From: Shimia_B sp039815465
GTDB taxonomy: Bacteria; Pseudomonadota; Alphaproteobacteria; Rhodobacterales; Rhodobacteraceae
Direction of reading: 5' to 3'
Assembly: GCA_039815465.1 (NCBI GenBank)
Contig: JBCBZG010000019.1
Span: forward strand, 23,394-87,393
DNA length: 64,000 nt
Program-made: the position numbers and the translations under genes
Shown: positions 9,245 through 18,795 of the stretch, in pieces
How positions within the stretch are numbered: position 1 is the stretch's first letter
Layout of the letters: every line of letters begins with the position of its first letter
Notes under the pieces: model-generated
Told to the model about the DNA's origin: nothing
Seen by the model: only the letters and a program-made list of their open reading frames with translations
Database searches by the model: none

Positions 9245-9859
9245 TCAGACGCCCAGCCACACCCGGATCAGGCTGACAAGCGACGTGCCCGCAAACACGA
9301 GGGAGGCAATCCACGCCGTCCCCAAAAGCGAGCCCACAAGCACCAGGATGCCATCCCGCTGCAAAAGCCCCATAGACACGACCACGACAGCAAAACCCGG
9401 CACCGTATTGGTCAGCGGCAACGGAACCAGGATCGACGCACTAAAGAGCACGAGCGCCGCCCCCAGCACACGGTCCATCGGCGGCCGCGTGAGCGCGATC
9501 AGGCGCGGGCGGCTCAACGCCTCGATCCGGCGCAGCCAGGGGCCCGCGCGCTCCGCAAGGCTCGCGAGCCCCGCCTTAGAAATCGTCCGCGTCCCCAACC
9601 GCTGCGGCAACCAGGGCGCCTTACGCCCGAGCAAGATTTGGCCCGACACAAACATCAACGGCAAGGACACAACCTGCGGAATACCATAGAGAAACGGAAT
9701 GCAGCAGGGCAGCGCGAGCACCAACAGAAACAGCCCAAACGCCCGCTCATGAAGCTGCGCAAGCACCCAGTCGAGCGTCACCGTCTCGCCAGGAGCGTCC
9801 TCGGCGAGTTTGGACAGACGACTGGAAATCGCCATGACCTCTGGTTGGGGCGTCGTCAT
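9245..9859 (-). CDS. Exopolysaccharide synthesis ExoD-family membrane protein
   Basis: A 204-residue protein matching the ExoD family by its layout. A soluble N-terminus (VTLDWVLAQLHERAFGLFLLVLALP) is followed by four or five membrane helices with ALPCCIPFLYGIPQVVSLPLM and the loop RPRLIALTRPPMDRVLGAAL. ExoD was named from a Rhizobium mutant altered in exopolysaccharide and alkali tolerance; its biochemical function is unknown. The gene stands alone, upstream of dsbB on the same strand. Confidence 0.8.
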   Translation of the reverse strand: MTTPQPEVMAISSRLSKLAEDAPGETVTLDWVLAQLHERAFGLFLLVLALPCCIPFLYGIPQVVSLPLMFVSGQILLGRKAPWLPQRLGTRTISKAGLASLAERAGPWLRRIEALSRPRLIALTRPPMDRVLGAALVLFSASILVPLPLTNTVPGFAVVVVSMGLLQRDGILVLVGSLLGTAWIASLVFAGTSLVSLIRVWLGV

Positions 9860-10096
9860 CGGCTGGTCCTTTGCATCTTACACGCCGCTGCGCCCTAGCA
9901 AATCAGCGCCCGCCCTTCCAGTGCATGCACCTGCCTTTCCAAACCTGACGTCTCCCTTTCTTTCGTCCAAAAATACTTCCGCCGGAGGCATCCCAGCCCC
10001 TCCCACAGGCACCATACGTGCCCTTTTCTCTTGCGAGGGCGCCACACGCGCGCTCTAGTACCGCCAGTGGGGTCAACCCCAAACTGGGAGGACAAT

Positions 10097-11137
10097 ATGA
10101 AACAGTTTCTAAAGGCCAGCCTGACGGGCGTATTCGCGGCGGGGCTCATGGCCTCAACAGCGATCGCGCAGGACGTCACGCTGCGCTTTCAACACTTCCT
10201 GTCGCCGCTGGCCTCCGTGCCTGCGGGCTTTATGGAGCCCTGGGCACAAAAGGTTATGGATGATAGCGACGGCCGCATTGAGGTGCAGCTGTTCCCGGCT
10301 ATGCAGCTCGGTGGCGCGCCGCCGGCGCTTTATGACCAGATGCGCGACGGCGTGATCGACGGCGGCTGGGCGCTGCCCGCCTACACCCCGGGCCGCTTCC
10401 CCGAGACCGAAGTGTTCGAGCTGCCCTTTATGACCTCGATGAGCGCAGAAGCCTCGTCCCGCGCGCTCTGGGACTTCACGGAGCGTTACGTCGCGCCGCG
10501 CATGTCCGACATCAAAATCATCGCGGTGCACCTGCACGGGCCGGGGATCATCCACAAAAAAGGCCCAGCGGTAAAGACGCTGGCGGATTTCGATGGGCTC
10601 AAGCTGCGCGGACCCTCGCGCCAGGCCAATCAGCTGCTTGAGACGCTGGGCGCCAGCCCTGTGGGCATGCCTGTCCCCGCCTTCCCGGAAGCGCTGTCAA
10701 AAGGCGTCGTGCAGGGCGGCGTGATCCCCTACGAGATCGTCCCGCCGCTCAAAGTGCATGAGCTTGCCGACAGCCACACCGCCGTGGGCGGTGACCGCGC
10801 GCTCTACAACACGTTCTTTGTCTGGGGCATGAACCTTGCCGCCTATGAGGCGCTGCCCGATGACCTAAAGGCCGTGATCGATGCGAACTCCGGGCGCGAG
10901 GTTTCTGCCATGGCGGGCAAAGCGATGGATGATGGCGATATCGTCGGGTTGGGCGTGATCGAGGCCGCAGGCAACGAGACGCACACGCTCAACGACGCCA
11001 TCGTGGCAGAGCTGCGCGCCATCGGCGAGGCCCAGACCCAAGCCTGGATCGAGGAGGTTACCGCCAAAGGTCTTCCCGGTCAGGACATGGTCGACTACGC
11101 GCGTGAGCTCGTCGCGAAATATTCGGACGGGATGTAA
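10097..11137 (+). CDS. TRAP transporter solute-binding protein (DctP family)
   Basis: A 346-residue exported protein with an Sec signal peptide (KQFLKASLTGVFAAGLMASTAIAQ, cleavage after AIAQ). Family traits include LPAYTPGRFPETEVFELPF, the arginine-containing GLKLRGPSRQANQLLETLGASPVGMP that binds substrate carboxylates, and the late VWGMNLAAYEALP. It captures an organic-acid-like solute in the periplasm for the DctQM permease encoded at 12734-14679. The start ATG at 10097 follows GGGAGG. A strong hairpin after the stop would limit transcription into the downstream genes, a usual way to keep binding protein in excess. Substrate unknown. Confidence 0.88.
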   Translation: MKQFLKASLTGVFAAGLMASTAIAQDVTLRFQHFLSPLASVPAGFMEPWAQKVMDDSDGRIEVQLFPAMQLGGAPPALYDQMRDGVIDGGWALPAYTPGRFPETEVFELPFMTSMSAEASSRALWDFTERYVAPRMSDIKIIAVHLHGPGIIHKKGPAVKTLADFDGLKLRGPSRQANQLLETLGASPVGMPVPAFPEALSKGVVQGGVIPYEIVPPLKVHELADSHTAVGGDRALYNTFFVWGMNLAAYEALPDDLKAVIDANSGREVSAMAGKAMDDGDIVGLGVIEAAGNETHTLNDAIVAELRAIGEAQTQAWIEEVTAKGLPGQDMVDYARELVAKYSDGM

Positions 11138-11146
11138 TCCCGACCT

Positions 11147-11175
11147 TGCCAGGGCCGCAGTCTTCGGCCCTGGCA
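11147..11175 (+). terminator. Hairpin after dctP
   Basis: A perfect 11-bp stem (TGCCAGGGCCG / CGGCCCTGGCA) with a 7-nt loop begins 9 bases after the dctP stop. No U-run follows, so it may act as an mRNA-stabilising or partial termination structure. Confidence 0.55.
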
Positions 11176-11480
11176 CACCCTGTGGCGAAGCTGCCGAAAA
11201 TCCTGAAAATTGAGACCTTTACCCGCGCAAGCCTGTCGGGCTTGGGTGCGCTTACGGCAATATCCGGCGCTAGGACCCCTCAGGCGGCGTCAAATCCGCG
11301 CCTATGCGCCTCGTGACAGTTGACGGCCCGCCTCGTGATCTAGACAAACGCCGATGACGGCACGAAAATGCCCAATGGGCAGTCGGGGGGAGCCTCAGTG
11401 AACGGCAAACAAGCGCGGTCCAGGGCAGCGGCGCAGGGCGCACGCCAGGCGTGTCTTTGGGCGCTGCGCGGGGGGCGCCT
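11176..11480. other. Non-coding spacer before the TRAP-associated monooxygenase
   Basis: Apart from the hairpin above and short palindromes (for example TGCCCA/TGGGCA near 11369-11381), I see no gene. The GTG at 11451, ten codons upstream in frame with the monooxygenase, lies before its conserved start. The spacer probably holds a second promoter for the monooxygenase-dctQM genes. Confidence 0.4.
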
Positions 11481-12731
11481 ATGACGGTGCTCATCGCGGG
11501 TGGTGGCATCGCTGGCATGGCGCTTGGCCTGTCGCTCGCTGAAATCGGCGTGCCCTTCCGGATTTTTGAGGCCGTCAAGACGCTGCGCCCCATCGGTGTG
11601 GGCATCAACCTGCAACCCCACGCCGTGCGTGAGCTCACCGAAATGGGGCTGGGCGACGCGCTCGATACCATCGGGCTCAAGACCGAAGAGGTCGCGTATT
11701 TCAACGCAAAGGGGCAGCTCATCTGGGCCGAACCGCGCGGGACATTTGCGGGCTATGACTGGTCGCAATACTCGGTCAATCGCGGCCTTCTGCACATGAT
11801 GCTCTACGATGCGCTCCGCGCCCGGTGCGGCGACGTCGTCGAAACGGGGGAGGCCGTTGCCGACTGGCGTGACCGCCGCGGCGGCGTCACCGTCGACCTG
11901 TTTGACCGCGGCACGGGCGAAGCGCGGGGCCGCGTCAAGGGCAGCGTGCTTGTCGGCTGCGACGGCATCAATTCCCGCATCCGCCAGCGGCTCTACCCCG
12001 GCGACGGGCCTGCGAAGTGGGGCGGGACGATCATGTGGCGCGGCGTCACGCGCGGCCCGCGGTTTCGCACCGGGCGCACGGTCGCTATGGCGGGCACCAA
12101 GGACGTCAAATTCGTCTGCTACCCGATCTCGGACGATGGGCCGGACGGGTCGGTCCTGAACTGGATCGCGGACCTCACTATGCCGGAGGATTACACCTGG
12201 CGGCAACCGGACTGGCGTCGTGAGGGGATGATCGAAGAGTTCCTACCGCATTTCGCGGATTGGAGCTTTGACTGGCTCGACGTGCCGCGCGTCATCACCG
12301 AGGCCGAGCAGATCTACGAATACCCCATGGTCGACCGCGACCCTCTGCCCTGGTGGACCCAGGGGCGCGCGACGCTTCTGGGGGATGCGGCCCACGCCAT
12401 GTATCCCATCGGGTCCAACGGCGCATCGCAGTGCATCCTGGACGCCCGGCACCTCGCCCGCGCGATCCGCGATCACGGCGCCACGCCCGCAGCGCTCGAG
12501 GCCTATGAGGCCACACGCCGCGAGCCGATGAATGCGCTCGTCCTGGCCAACCGCGGCGACGGCCCCGACAAGATCCTCGATATCGTGGCAGAGCGCGCGC
12601 CCGATGGCTTCACCTCTATCGACGATGTGATCCCGTTGTCAGAGCGCCAGACCTATGCTGACGGGTACAAGGCCGTTGCGGGCATGGACATCGCCGCGCT
12701 AAACGCCGCGCCACCGGTATTGGGAGGCTGA
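11481..12731 (+). CDS. FAD-dependent aromatic-type monooxygenase
   Basis: A 416-residue class A flavoprotein hydroxylase related to salicylate/PHBH-type enzymes. Motifs are the N-terminal Rossmann GxGxxG variant VLIAGGGIAGMALGLSLAE, the VLVGCDGINSRIRQRL stretch (DG motif) near the middle, and ATLLGDAAHAMYPIGSNGASQ (GD motif) in the last third. It probably uses NAD(P)H and O2 to hydroxylate an aromatic or heterocyclic compound. I chose ATG 11481 because the GxGxxG strand starts right there. It is followed after two bases by dctQ, so the transporter likely imports its substrate or a related compound. Confidence 0.82.
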   Translation: MTVLIAGGGIAGMALGLSLAEIGVPFRIFEAVKTLRPIGVGINLQPHAVRELTEMGLGDALDTIGLKTEEVAYFNAKGQLIWAEPRGTFAGYDWSQYSVNRGLLHMMLYDALRARCGDVVETGEAVADWRDRRGGVTVDLFDRGTGEARGRVKGSVLVGCDGINSRIRQRLYPGDGPAKWGGTIMWRGVTRGPRFRTGRTVAMAGTKDVKFVCYPISDDGPDGSVLNWIADLTMPEDYTWRQPDWRREGMIEEFLPHFADWSFDWLDVPRVITEAEQIYEYPMVDRDPLPWWTQGRATLLGDAAHAMYPIGSNGASQCILDARHLARAIRDHGATPAALEAYEATRREPMNALVLANRGDGPDKILDIVAERAPDGFTSIDDVIPLSERQTYADGYKAVAGMDIAALNAAPPVLGG

Positions 12732-12733
12732 TC

Positions 12734-13324
12734 TTGCAAATTGCACCGCGGATGGAGCGCCGCCTTGGGGCAGGGGCAGAGACTGTGGCACGGTGGCTCG
12801 CCTATCTGGGCGGTGCGATCCTTGTGGCCATTGCGCTGGTCACGCTTGCCTCCATCATCGGGCGCTGGATCAATACCGGGCCGATCCGCTCCATCGCGGG
12901 CGACTATGAACTGACAGAGGCGGGCGTCGGCATCGCGGTCTTTGCGTTCCTGCCCTGGTGCACGCTCAACCGCGGCCACGTGACGGTCGATATCTTTACC
13001 GGGGGCCTGCCGGCTACGATGCGCCGCGCGCTCGTGTTCGTGGGCGACATCCTGATTGCCATCGTGGCCTATGTGGTCATGTGGCGCTTCTATTTGGGCT
13101 TTGGCGAGAAGTTCCCCTATTTCTCGGACGCGTGGCGGGACCGGTTGTCGATGGGCTACAAGCCATTCTTTCCTGAAACGACCTATGAGCTTGAAATTCA
13201 GGTCTGGATCCCGTTCGGGCTGGCCCTGATCGGCGCAGTCGCGTTCTTTGTCGTGGCGCTCTACTGCGTGTGGCGCAGTTGGAATGAGCTCGCGCGCGGC
13301 GCAGCGGGGGGGCAAGGCGCATGA
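12734..13324 (+). CDS. TRAP transporter small membrane subunit (DctQ family)
   Basis: A 196-residue four-helix protein. Visible are helix 1 (YLGGAILVAIALVTLASIIGRW), the family segment YELTEAGVGIAVFAFLPWCTLNRGHVTVDIF, a third helix, and a C-terminal helix. It forms the permease with DctM. Start choice matters: a TTG at 12734 sits six bases after GGGAGG, whereas the ATG at 12752 has no convincing ribosome site, so TTG is preferred. The stop overlaps the dctM ATG. Confidence 0.85.
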   Translation: MQIAPRMERRLGAGAETVARWLAYLGGAILVAIALVTLASIIGRWINTGPIRSIAGDYELTEAGVGIAVFAFLPWCTLNRGHVTVDIFTGGLPATMRRALVFVGDILIAIVAYVVMWRFYLGFGEKFPYFSDAWRDRLSMGYKPFFPETTYELEIQVWIPFGLALIGAVAFFVVALYCVWRSWNELARGAAGGQGA

Positions 13325-14679
13325 GCGGGATTGAACTGGCGCTCATCGGGTTTGCGCTCATGCTTGTGGCGATCTTTGTGCGCGTGCCCATCGCAGTGGC
13401 CATGGCAGTGACGGGGTTTGTGGGCGTCTGGATCGTGCGCGGCTCGCCCGCCGCCCCGCTCGCGCAGCTCAAGACGCTGACATTCGACACGTTCTCCAGC
13501 TACTCACTGTCCATCGTGCCGCTCTTTTTGTTGATGGGCCAGTTTGCGACGAAATCGGGCATGTCCGGCGCGCTGTTCAAGGCTGCGCAGGATTGGCTGG
13601 GCCACCGCAAGGGTGGGGTAGCCATGGCCGCTGTGGGCGCCTGTGCGGGGTTCGGGGCGGTCTGTGGCTCCTCGCTCGCGACCGCGTCGACCATGGGGCA
13701 AGTGGCCCTGCCCGAGATGCGCAAGCGCGGTTATTCCGACAGCCTCAGCACCGGCGTTCTGGCCGCGGGCGGGACGCTTGGTATCCTGATCCCACCCTCC
13801 ATCATCCTAGTGATCTACGCGATCCTGACAGAGCAAAACATCGTCAAGATGTTCATCGCAGCGCTCATCCCCGGCATCCTCGCCGCGCTGGGATACATGC
13901 TTACGGTGGCGATCTATGTGCGCGTGCGCCCAAGCGCAGGCAGCACCGCCGATCGCGTGCCCTACGCGGAGCGATTCAAGAGCCTCGCGCGGACCTGGCC
14001 CGTGATCTTTATCTTTGCGCTCGTGATGTACGGCATCGCGGGCGATTGGGACTGGAGCAATCCTGGCCCCGACGCACTGTTCACCCCCACCGAAGGCGCC
14101 GCCGTGGGCGCGATCTTGACGGCGCTTTACGGGCTCTACACCCGGGAGCTCGACTGGCAGGGGATCAAGGACTCGATCCTTGCCACAGCCCAGGCCACAG
14201 CCATGATATTCTTCATCGTGTTCGGGGCGGCGGTGTTCAACACGTTCCTCGCGATCACCCAGGCGCCGCAAGCCATGGCGGAATGGGTGACGGGGCAGGG
14301 CTTTGCCCCCATAATGGTGCTGACGGCAATGCTTTTGGCCTACCTCGTATTCGGCTGCGTGATGGATTCGCTTTCCATGATCTTGCTGACGATCCCGATC
14401 TTTTTCCCCATCATTTCCGCGCTCGATTTCGGCCTGACGCCCGAGCAGACAGCGATCTGGTTTGGGATCTTGGCCCTGATCGTGGTGGAGGTTGGGCTGA
14501 TCACGCCGCCGGTGGGGATGAACCTTTTTATCATCAACTCCATGGCGCGCGACATCCCGATGGGCCGCACCTATGCGGGCGTTGCGCCCTTTGTGGCCTC
14601 CGACCTGATCCGAGTGGTGATCCTGGTGGCGTTTCCAGGGCTCACCCTTTGGCTCGTCGGGGCGATGTTCCCGGCCTAG
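13321..14679 (+). CDS. TRAP transporter large membrane subunit (DctM family)
   Basis: A 452-residue permease with about twelve helices. Signatures are VPIAVAMAVTGFVG, the SLSIVPLFLLMGQFATKSG stretch near residue 65, the VCGSSLATASTMGQVALPEM motif and GTLGILIPPSIILVIYAILTEQNI. Together with DctQ it couples solute uptake to a sodium gradient. ATGA overlap with dctQ indicates translational coupling. The gene ends 64 bases before tRNA-Leu. Confidence 0.92.
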   Translation: MSGIELALIGFALMLVAIFVRVPIAVAMAVTGFVGVWIVRGSPAAPLAQLKTLTFDTFSSYSLSIVPLFLLMGQFATKSGMSGALFKAAQDWLGHRKGGVAMAAVGACAGFGAVCGSSLATASTMGQVALPEMRKRGYSDSLSTGVLAAGGTLGILIPPSIILVIYAILTEQNIVKMFIAALIPGILAALGYMLTVAIYVRVRPSAGSTADRVPYAERFKSLARTWPVIFIFALVMYGIAGDWDWSNPGPDALFTPTEGAAVGAILTALYGLYTRELDWQGIKDSILATAQATAMIFFIVFGAAVFNTFLAITQAPQAMAEWVTGQGFAPIMVLTAMLLAYLVFGCVMDSLSMILLTIPIFFPIISALDFGLTPEQTAIWFGILALIVVEVGLITPPVGMNLFIINSMARDIPMGRTYAGVAPFVASDLIRVVILVAFPGLTLWLVGAMFPA

Positions 14680-14743
14680 GCACGCCCCTGGGTGCTCAGC
14701 ACATCTTGACCCGCCCGCAGCAGAAGGGTACCCGCCATTCCGT

Positions 14744-14829
14744 GCCCAAGTGGCGGAATGGTAGACGCAGCGGATTCAAAATCCGCCGGTAGTGATACCG
14801 TGCCGGTTCGAGTCCGGCCTTGGGTACCA
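14744..14829 (+). tRNA. tRNA-Leu(CAA)
   Basis: An 86-nt class II tRNA with encoded CCA. The acceptor stem GCCCAAG pairs with CTTGGGT (one G-U pair), and the anticodon loop TTCAAAA gives anticodon CAA. A long variable arm and the T-arm GGTTCGAGTCC are present. The whole gene closely resembles E. coli leuX, a classic integration target, and a P4-type integrase lies 158 bases downstream. Confidence 0.97.
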
Positions 14830-14867
14830 AGCATCCGCAAAATCAGCCATAATAGCAACCTTTAGTG
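14823..14867 (+). repeat. Left attachment-type repeat (attL candidate)
   Basis: This 45-base stretch covers the last seven tRNA bases and the following spacer. It matches 28941-28985 at 33 of 45 positions without gaps, most differences being transitions. The distance to the integrase ATG is nearly the same at both copies (165 and 164 bases). Confidence 0.6.
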
Positions 14868-14987
14868 TCTGATTTTATTCAGATTTATTTGGTGTCGCTG
14901 ACCATGTCTCACTATGCAGACCACCCTTTTTCACACTGGAAGGTGGCCTAAAAGGTGGTCTTTATTTGAGGCGATTGTGAGGGAACC

Positions 14988-16130
14988 ATGACTTTTTCGC
15001 ACGCTTTGACCCACATGAAGGCTAAGAACCTAGCCCCAGGGAAGCACTTCGATGGGCAAGGATTGATGCTGGTGAAGCATCGAAAGGACGCCGGGAAGTG
15101 GATTCTACGTGTGGTCATCTCGGGAAAGCGCCGCGAGATGGGGCTTGGTCGTTGGCCCGATGTTTCAATTTCAGAAGCTCGCGAGCACGCTGCAAAGGCG
15201 CGCAAGAAGGTGCGCCAGGGTGATGATCCGATTGCAATCCGCGATGCCACGAGGCGAAAGTCGAAACGGCTATCCGTCAAAGAAGCCATCGAGCAGTGTT
15301 AAACGGCGTGGCAAGCGGAGCTCAAGAATAACGGCACCGGCGGTCGCTGGCTCTCTCCCCTGTCCATCCACGTCATCCCCAAGATCGGGAACATGGCAAT
15401 TGAGGATGTCGATCAGCATATCTTGAAGAAGACACAGGAGCCGATCTGACACACGAAAGCGGACACCGCGCGCAAGGCCATGAACCGCATGAACCTCACG
15501 CTCAAACATGCTGCGGCGCTAGACTTGGAGGTCGACCTGCAGGCCGTGATGAAGGCCCAGGCGTTGATGGGAAAGACGCGCCATGTTGGCAAGCGCATCC
15601 CCTCTCTCCCCTACCATGAGGCTCCGAAGTTTTACAGGTGGCTGGTCACCCAGGAGTACCCGTCGACTTTCGCGCTGAGGTTCTTAATACTGACGGTGGC
15701 GCGGACCAGTGAGGTAAGGTTTGCGTTGCCGGTTGAAATTGAGGGCGACGTCTGGACGCTTAACCCGAGCCGAACGAAGACGGCCACTGAGCATCGGGTT
15801 CCGTTGTCTGCGGAAGCGCTGCGGGTAATTGAGACCCGGGCTGTGATCGTCGGCAGTGAGTACCTCTTCCCTTCCCCTCGCGGGAAGGCGATGTCGGATG
15901 CAACCATGAGCCGGTTGATGGAGCGCGAAGAGATGGAAGCCCGGCCGCATGGCTTTCGCGCGACATTCCGCACCTGGGCCGAAGAGCAAACGGATAGGCC
16001 CTTCGAGGTAAAGGAAACGGCATTTGGTCATTAGGTTGGCAGTGAGGTTGAGCGTGCGTATCAGCGTAGCGATTTGCTCGATAAACGTCGGGTGTTGTTG
16101 GATCATTGGGCGGCGTTTCTCATGGCTTAG
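14988..16130 (+). pseudogene. P4-type tyrosine integrase broken by three stop codons
   Basis: One continuous 380-codon frame is interrupted by TAA (15300), TGA (15447) and TAG (16032), with no frameshift. The N-terminus is an Arm-DNA-binding domain (KHFDGQGLMLVKH, ISGKRREMGLGRWP). A core-binding domain follows, then a catalytic domain retaining Arg in ARTSEVRF, HxxR in HGFR, His in FGH and the nucleophile Tyr in ERAYQRSD just after the third stop. Family parallels suggest the stops replaced Tyr or Trp, Trp and Gln. It lies downstream of its likely target tRNA-Leu. As read it cannot make full-length protein without readthrough. Confidence 0.88.
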
Positions 16131-16147
16131 TACGCCTCTGTCGCATC

Positions 16148-16167
16148 GGTTCGCACCCGTGCGAACC
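16148..16167. repeat. Palindromic GGTTCGCAC-CC-GTGCGAACC element
   Basis: A perfect 9-bp inverted repeat with a 2-nt centre, 25 bases upstream of the decayed VRTG-repeat gene. Related sequence recurs inside that gene, including a perfect 24-bp palindrome at 16584-16607 and near-copies around 16495-16520 and 16670-16690. Confidence 0.6.
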
Positions 16168-16192
16168 CTCCGCCGTGCTACAATTCCATCAC

Positions 16193-16903
16193 ATGGAAAA
16201 CACTGAAGACAACGCGGTTCCGAACCACACCGAACCGGTTCAAACCCCTGACAACCTCCCCCAAAAACAGAGTGGCTGACAGTCGATGAAGCCGTCATCC
16301 TTTGTTCTGAGAACGGCCTGAGCCGTACCCCCAAATACACTTCGGAAATGGGCCGAACGATCCTTTCAAAAGGACGACGCTGAGGTCATCGTTCATTGCG
16401 AAGACACGATGTGGGCGTGCCAATGGAAGTTCGAGTAGACCTCCCTGTTGAAAAAAATCGAACAAGAGGTTTCCCTAACCAGTGCGAACGCGACCGAACC
16501 GGGTCGCACCGGTGCGAACGAAGGTTCGCCTGCAAATGAACAGCAAATCGTTTCTGCGTTGAGCACAGAGCAAGAGAACGGTTCCGCACCCGTTCGAACG
16601 GGTGCGGACCAAGTTGTAAAAAATGATCTATCAAACTCTGGTGAACATGGTTCGAACGCGAACGAATCCGTGCGCACCGGTTCAAACCAAGTCGAGGATG
16701 CGACAGCCGTTCTCGAAGAGGTAAGGGAACGACTGGCCGACAAAGCTAGGCATATCGAGTTTCTTCGTAGGCAACTGGAAATCGCACAGGCAGAGGTCGG
16801 AAGTAGGGCGACCTCAACCGATGAAGCACTCAAGACCATCGACCCTGTAGTTCACAGCTTCGAGCGGCAGGCTAAAGCAAACAGGATGACCTGCTCCCCT
16901 TAG
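16193..16903 (+). pseudogene. Frameshifted DNA-binding-type protein with VRTG repeats and coiled coil
   Basis: The first 28 codons end in TGA. A shift resumes at WLTVDEAVILCSENGLSRTP, which looks like a helix-turn-helix/excisionase-type domain. An apparent extra base after the codon for Lys shifts into KTLRKWAERSFQKDDAEV, and a TAG then interrupts before TSLLKKIEQE. From 16448 a 151-codon open stretch continues with repeated VRTGAN/VRTGSN-like units and ends in a charged helix (EEVRERLADKARHIEFLRRQLEIAQAEV) likely to form a coiled coil. Similar proteins occur on Rhodobacteraceae mobile elements (from memory). Function unknown; at least three lesions make it a pseudogene, though the C-terminal part could still be translated. 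Confidence 0.65.
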
Positions 16904-16904
16904 A

Positions 16905-17240
16905 GTCTGCTAATTTAGGTTAGCTCTGTTCAGGATTTGGTCCTTCCGTGACCGGTTAGCATATTCGTGTGGCGTCAGACCAGCGAGGCTGGAGTGAGGC
17001 CGATGGTGGGTGAAGTCGATGCGCGATGGCGCCACTAAATTGCGGGCATGGCGCAGGCTGTCGAACAGGTGCTCGTTCACTCGAACGCATGGCATTCGCC
17101 TGTTACCATTCCCAGCATTTCCTTGAGCGTCGATACGTCCATCATTTGTTCGGCCAGCAGCTTCTTCAGCTTCGCGTTCTCAGTTTCAAGTGCCTTCAGG
17201 TTCTTTGCATCAGACACTTCCATCCCGCCGTACTTGATCC
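16905..17240 (-). mobile_element. IS3-family remnant with most of the transposase deleted
   Basis: The minus strand encodes the end of an OrfA (KYGGMEVSDAKNLKALE and LKKLLAEQMMDVSTLKEMLG, the leucine-zipper tail). Without a break it continues into the end of an OrfB (VNEHLFDSLRHARNLV, then HHRPHSSLAGLTPHEYANRS). About 250 OrfB codons, including the DDE core, are missing. The junction lies near 17080-17095. The element abuts the truncated end of the regulator pseudogene, suggesting it inserted into or deleted that gene's 3' end. Confidence 0.8.
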
Positions 17241-17259
17241 TTTGCGTGCCTTGGTCTAA

Positions 17260-18535
17260 TTGCTTTGCCCCCATCCTTTTCTCACCCAACCCCAAGCACT
17301 GTTTGATTCAAGCACGAGCGCTCGATCAAGGAAACTCTGGCTGAGCGCGTGATATGAAGACGCTTGGACGGTGGCTGCCCCGATTGCCACCATTGACGGG
17401 ACGTGATCGCCGACGAACTGTGCTGCGCGACCAGGGAGTTTCAACTCTTCAGCTTTCGCGGAAAGAGGGTGGTCCGACTAGATTTACGAAGAATGTAGAG
17501 CAAGTGCCCAAGCCTTAAATGCGAGAGCTGCCCCGTAATCTTCAGAAATGGCGAGGGACCTGTCAAATATCTCAAGCGCCCGCGCGTTACTGTCTTCTTG
17601 CTGTGACCACATCTGGTGAAGTTCGGTTAGGAACAACTCGTAGGCGCTTCTATTCTCTGGCGGGGTCGTACTCGCATGTGCGATCTCGGCTGACCGCAGT
17701 GAGGGTAGGATCCGTCCTGCGACTTTGGCGGCGATCCGGTCCTGCAAGTCAAACAGATCGTCGAGACGGTCGTCGAAACGCTCTAACCAGACCGTACGTT
17801 CTTCCTCTCTCTCGACCAGGTTCACCGGGATCCGAACTTGGTCTCCTTCGCGCTGGACGGATGCTTCAAAAAGGTATTGCGCGCCAAGAGTTTCGGCGAT
17901 CAGAGAAATGTTCAATTGATTTCTCTGAAGGGCATATACGGATTTCCCGGCTATCACATGAGAATCATGAGCCCTTCCTAGCGCAAAAGTGATCTCGTCG
18001 ATCACACAGTCTGCGAACATGTCTCCTGTTTTTTGCGCCGGTTTCTTCGAATGGCAGTACCACTAAGCTTGGTGAGTTTCTTGTTTTGGGAATTGCGACC
18101 GTAAATGACGCGTCATCGCGTTGAGCAACCAGGTTTTGTCTGGTTTCCCTTAGCCACTCCTCGCAACCTTATGAGTTCAGTTAAAATCCTGCGAAGAAAG
18201 CGCCCCGTCCGTAAGCGTTGGTGGAAAACGATCGTAGAGTTGACCCACACGTGTTGCCGACTTGTTTCGAGCACCCCGTTCAGAAGACTGCGACGAAGGA
18301 CCGAAAATTCCTGGCGCAGTAAAGCGCGAGCCTGTTCCTCTGAGCGATCCGACCAGAGCAGGTCTGCTATTCGTGTGCGCTCGGCTCGCATGGCCGGTTG
18401 CAAAGACCGGAACGCTAGCAGCGCCTGTCCACGACGCGAAATCCCTTCAAGCGCATCCCCCGATTCATCACGAACGGCAAAGGCCCCGTAGAGCGCGAGT
18501 ATGAGACGTGAAGTGTCAGGATCTGTATCGGCCAT
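17260..18535 (-). pseudogene. Transcriptional-activator / TPR regulator, decayed
   Basis: Three blocks on the minus strand form one ancestral gene. 18535-18113 gives a winged-helix N-terminus of the SARP/BTAD type (ALYGAFAVRDESGDALEGIS, RTRIADLLWSDRSEEQARALLRQEFSVLR). 18020-17484 gives a domain seen in adenylate-cyclase-like regulators (VIAGKSVYALQRNQ, LFEASVQREGDQVRIPVNLV, LDDLFDLQDRIAAKVAG) and TPR-like helices. 17444-17260 gives another TPR unit (FLDRALVLESNSAWGW). Frameshifts separate the blocks, and the C-terminus is cut by the IS3 remnant. It is divergent from the broken GMC oxidoreductase, which it may once have regulated. Confidence 0.7.
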
Positions 18536-18795
18536 CTTTGCAAGTTGGCGATTCTGCGATGATTTCTAGAGTTTTTTTACAAAGCTTTTGCGGTGGCACT
18601 GTGTCTTTGCCAGCCGATTTTATGGCTCTTTTGCGGGGGCTCGGCACGTTGGATGCAATAGAATGCCCATCGCCAAAAAGGACCAAGTCGACAGACAAAC
18701 AATGAGCCGCTTCACCAGCAAGGCGAAAGCTGAGTTGTTTCATCCGGAGCGATTGGTTCTCAGCGCGACCAAAGACAAAATTTCAGGAGGCCAAT

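Noticed and set aside
16148..16690. CRISPR-like array suggested by the recurring GTTCGNAC repeats
   Set aside because: Spacing is irregular, copies vary, and they fall in frame within a protein-coding repeat; no cas genes are present.
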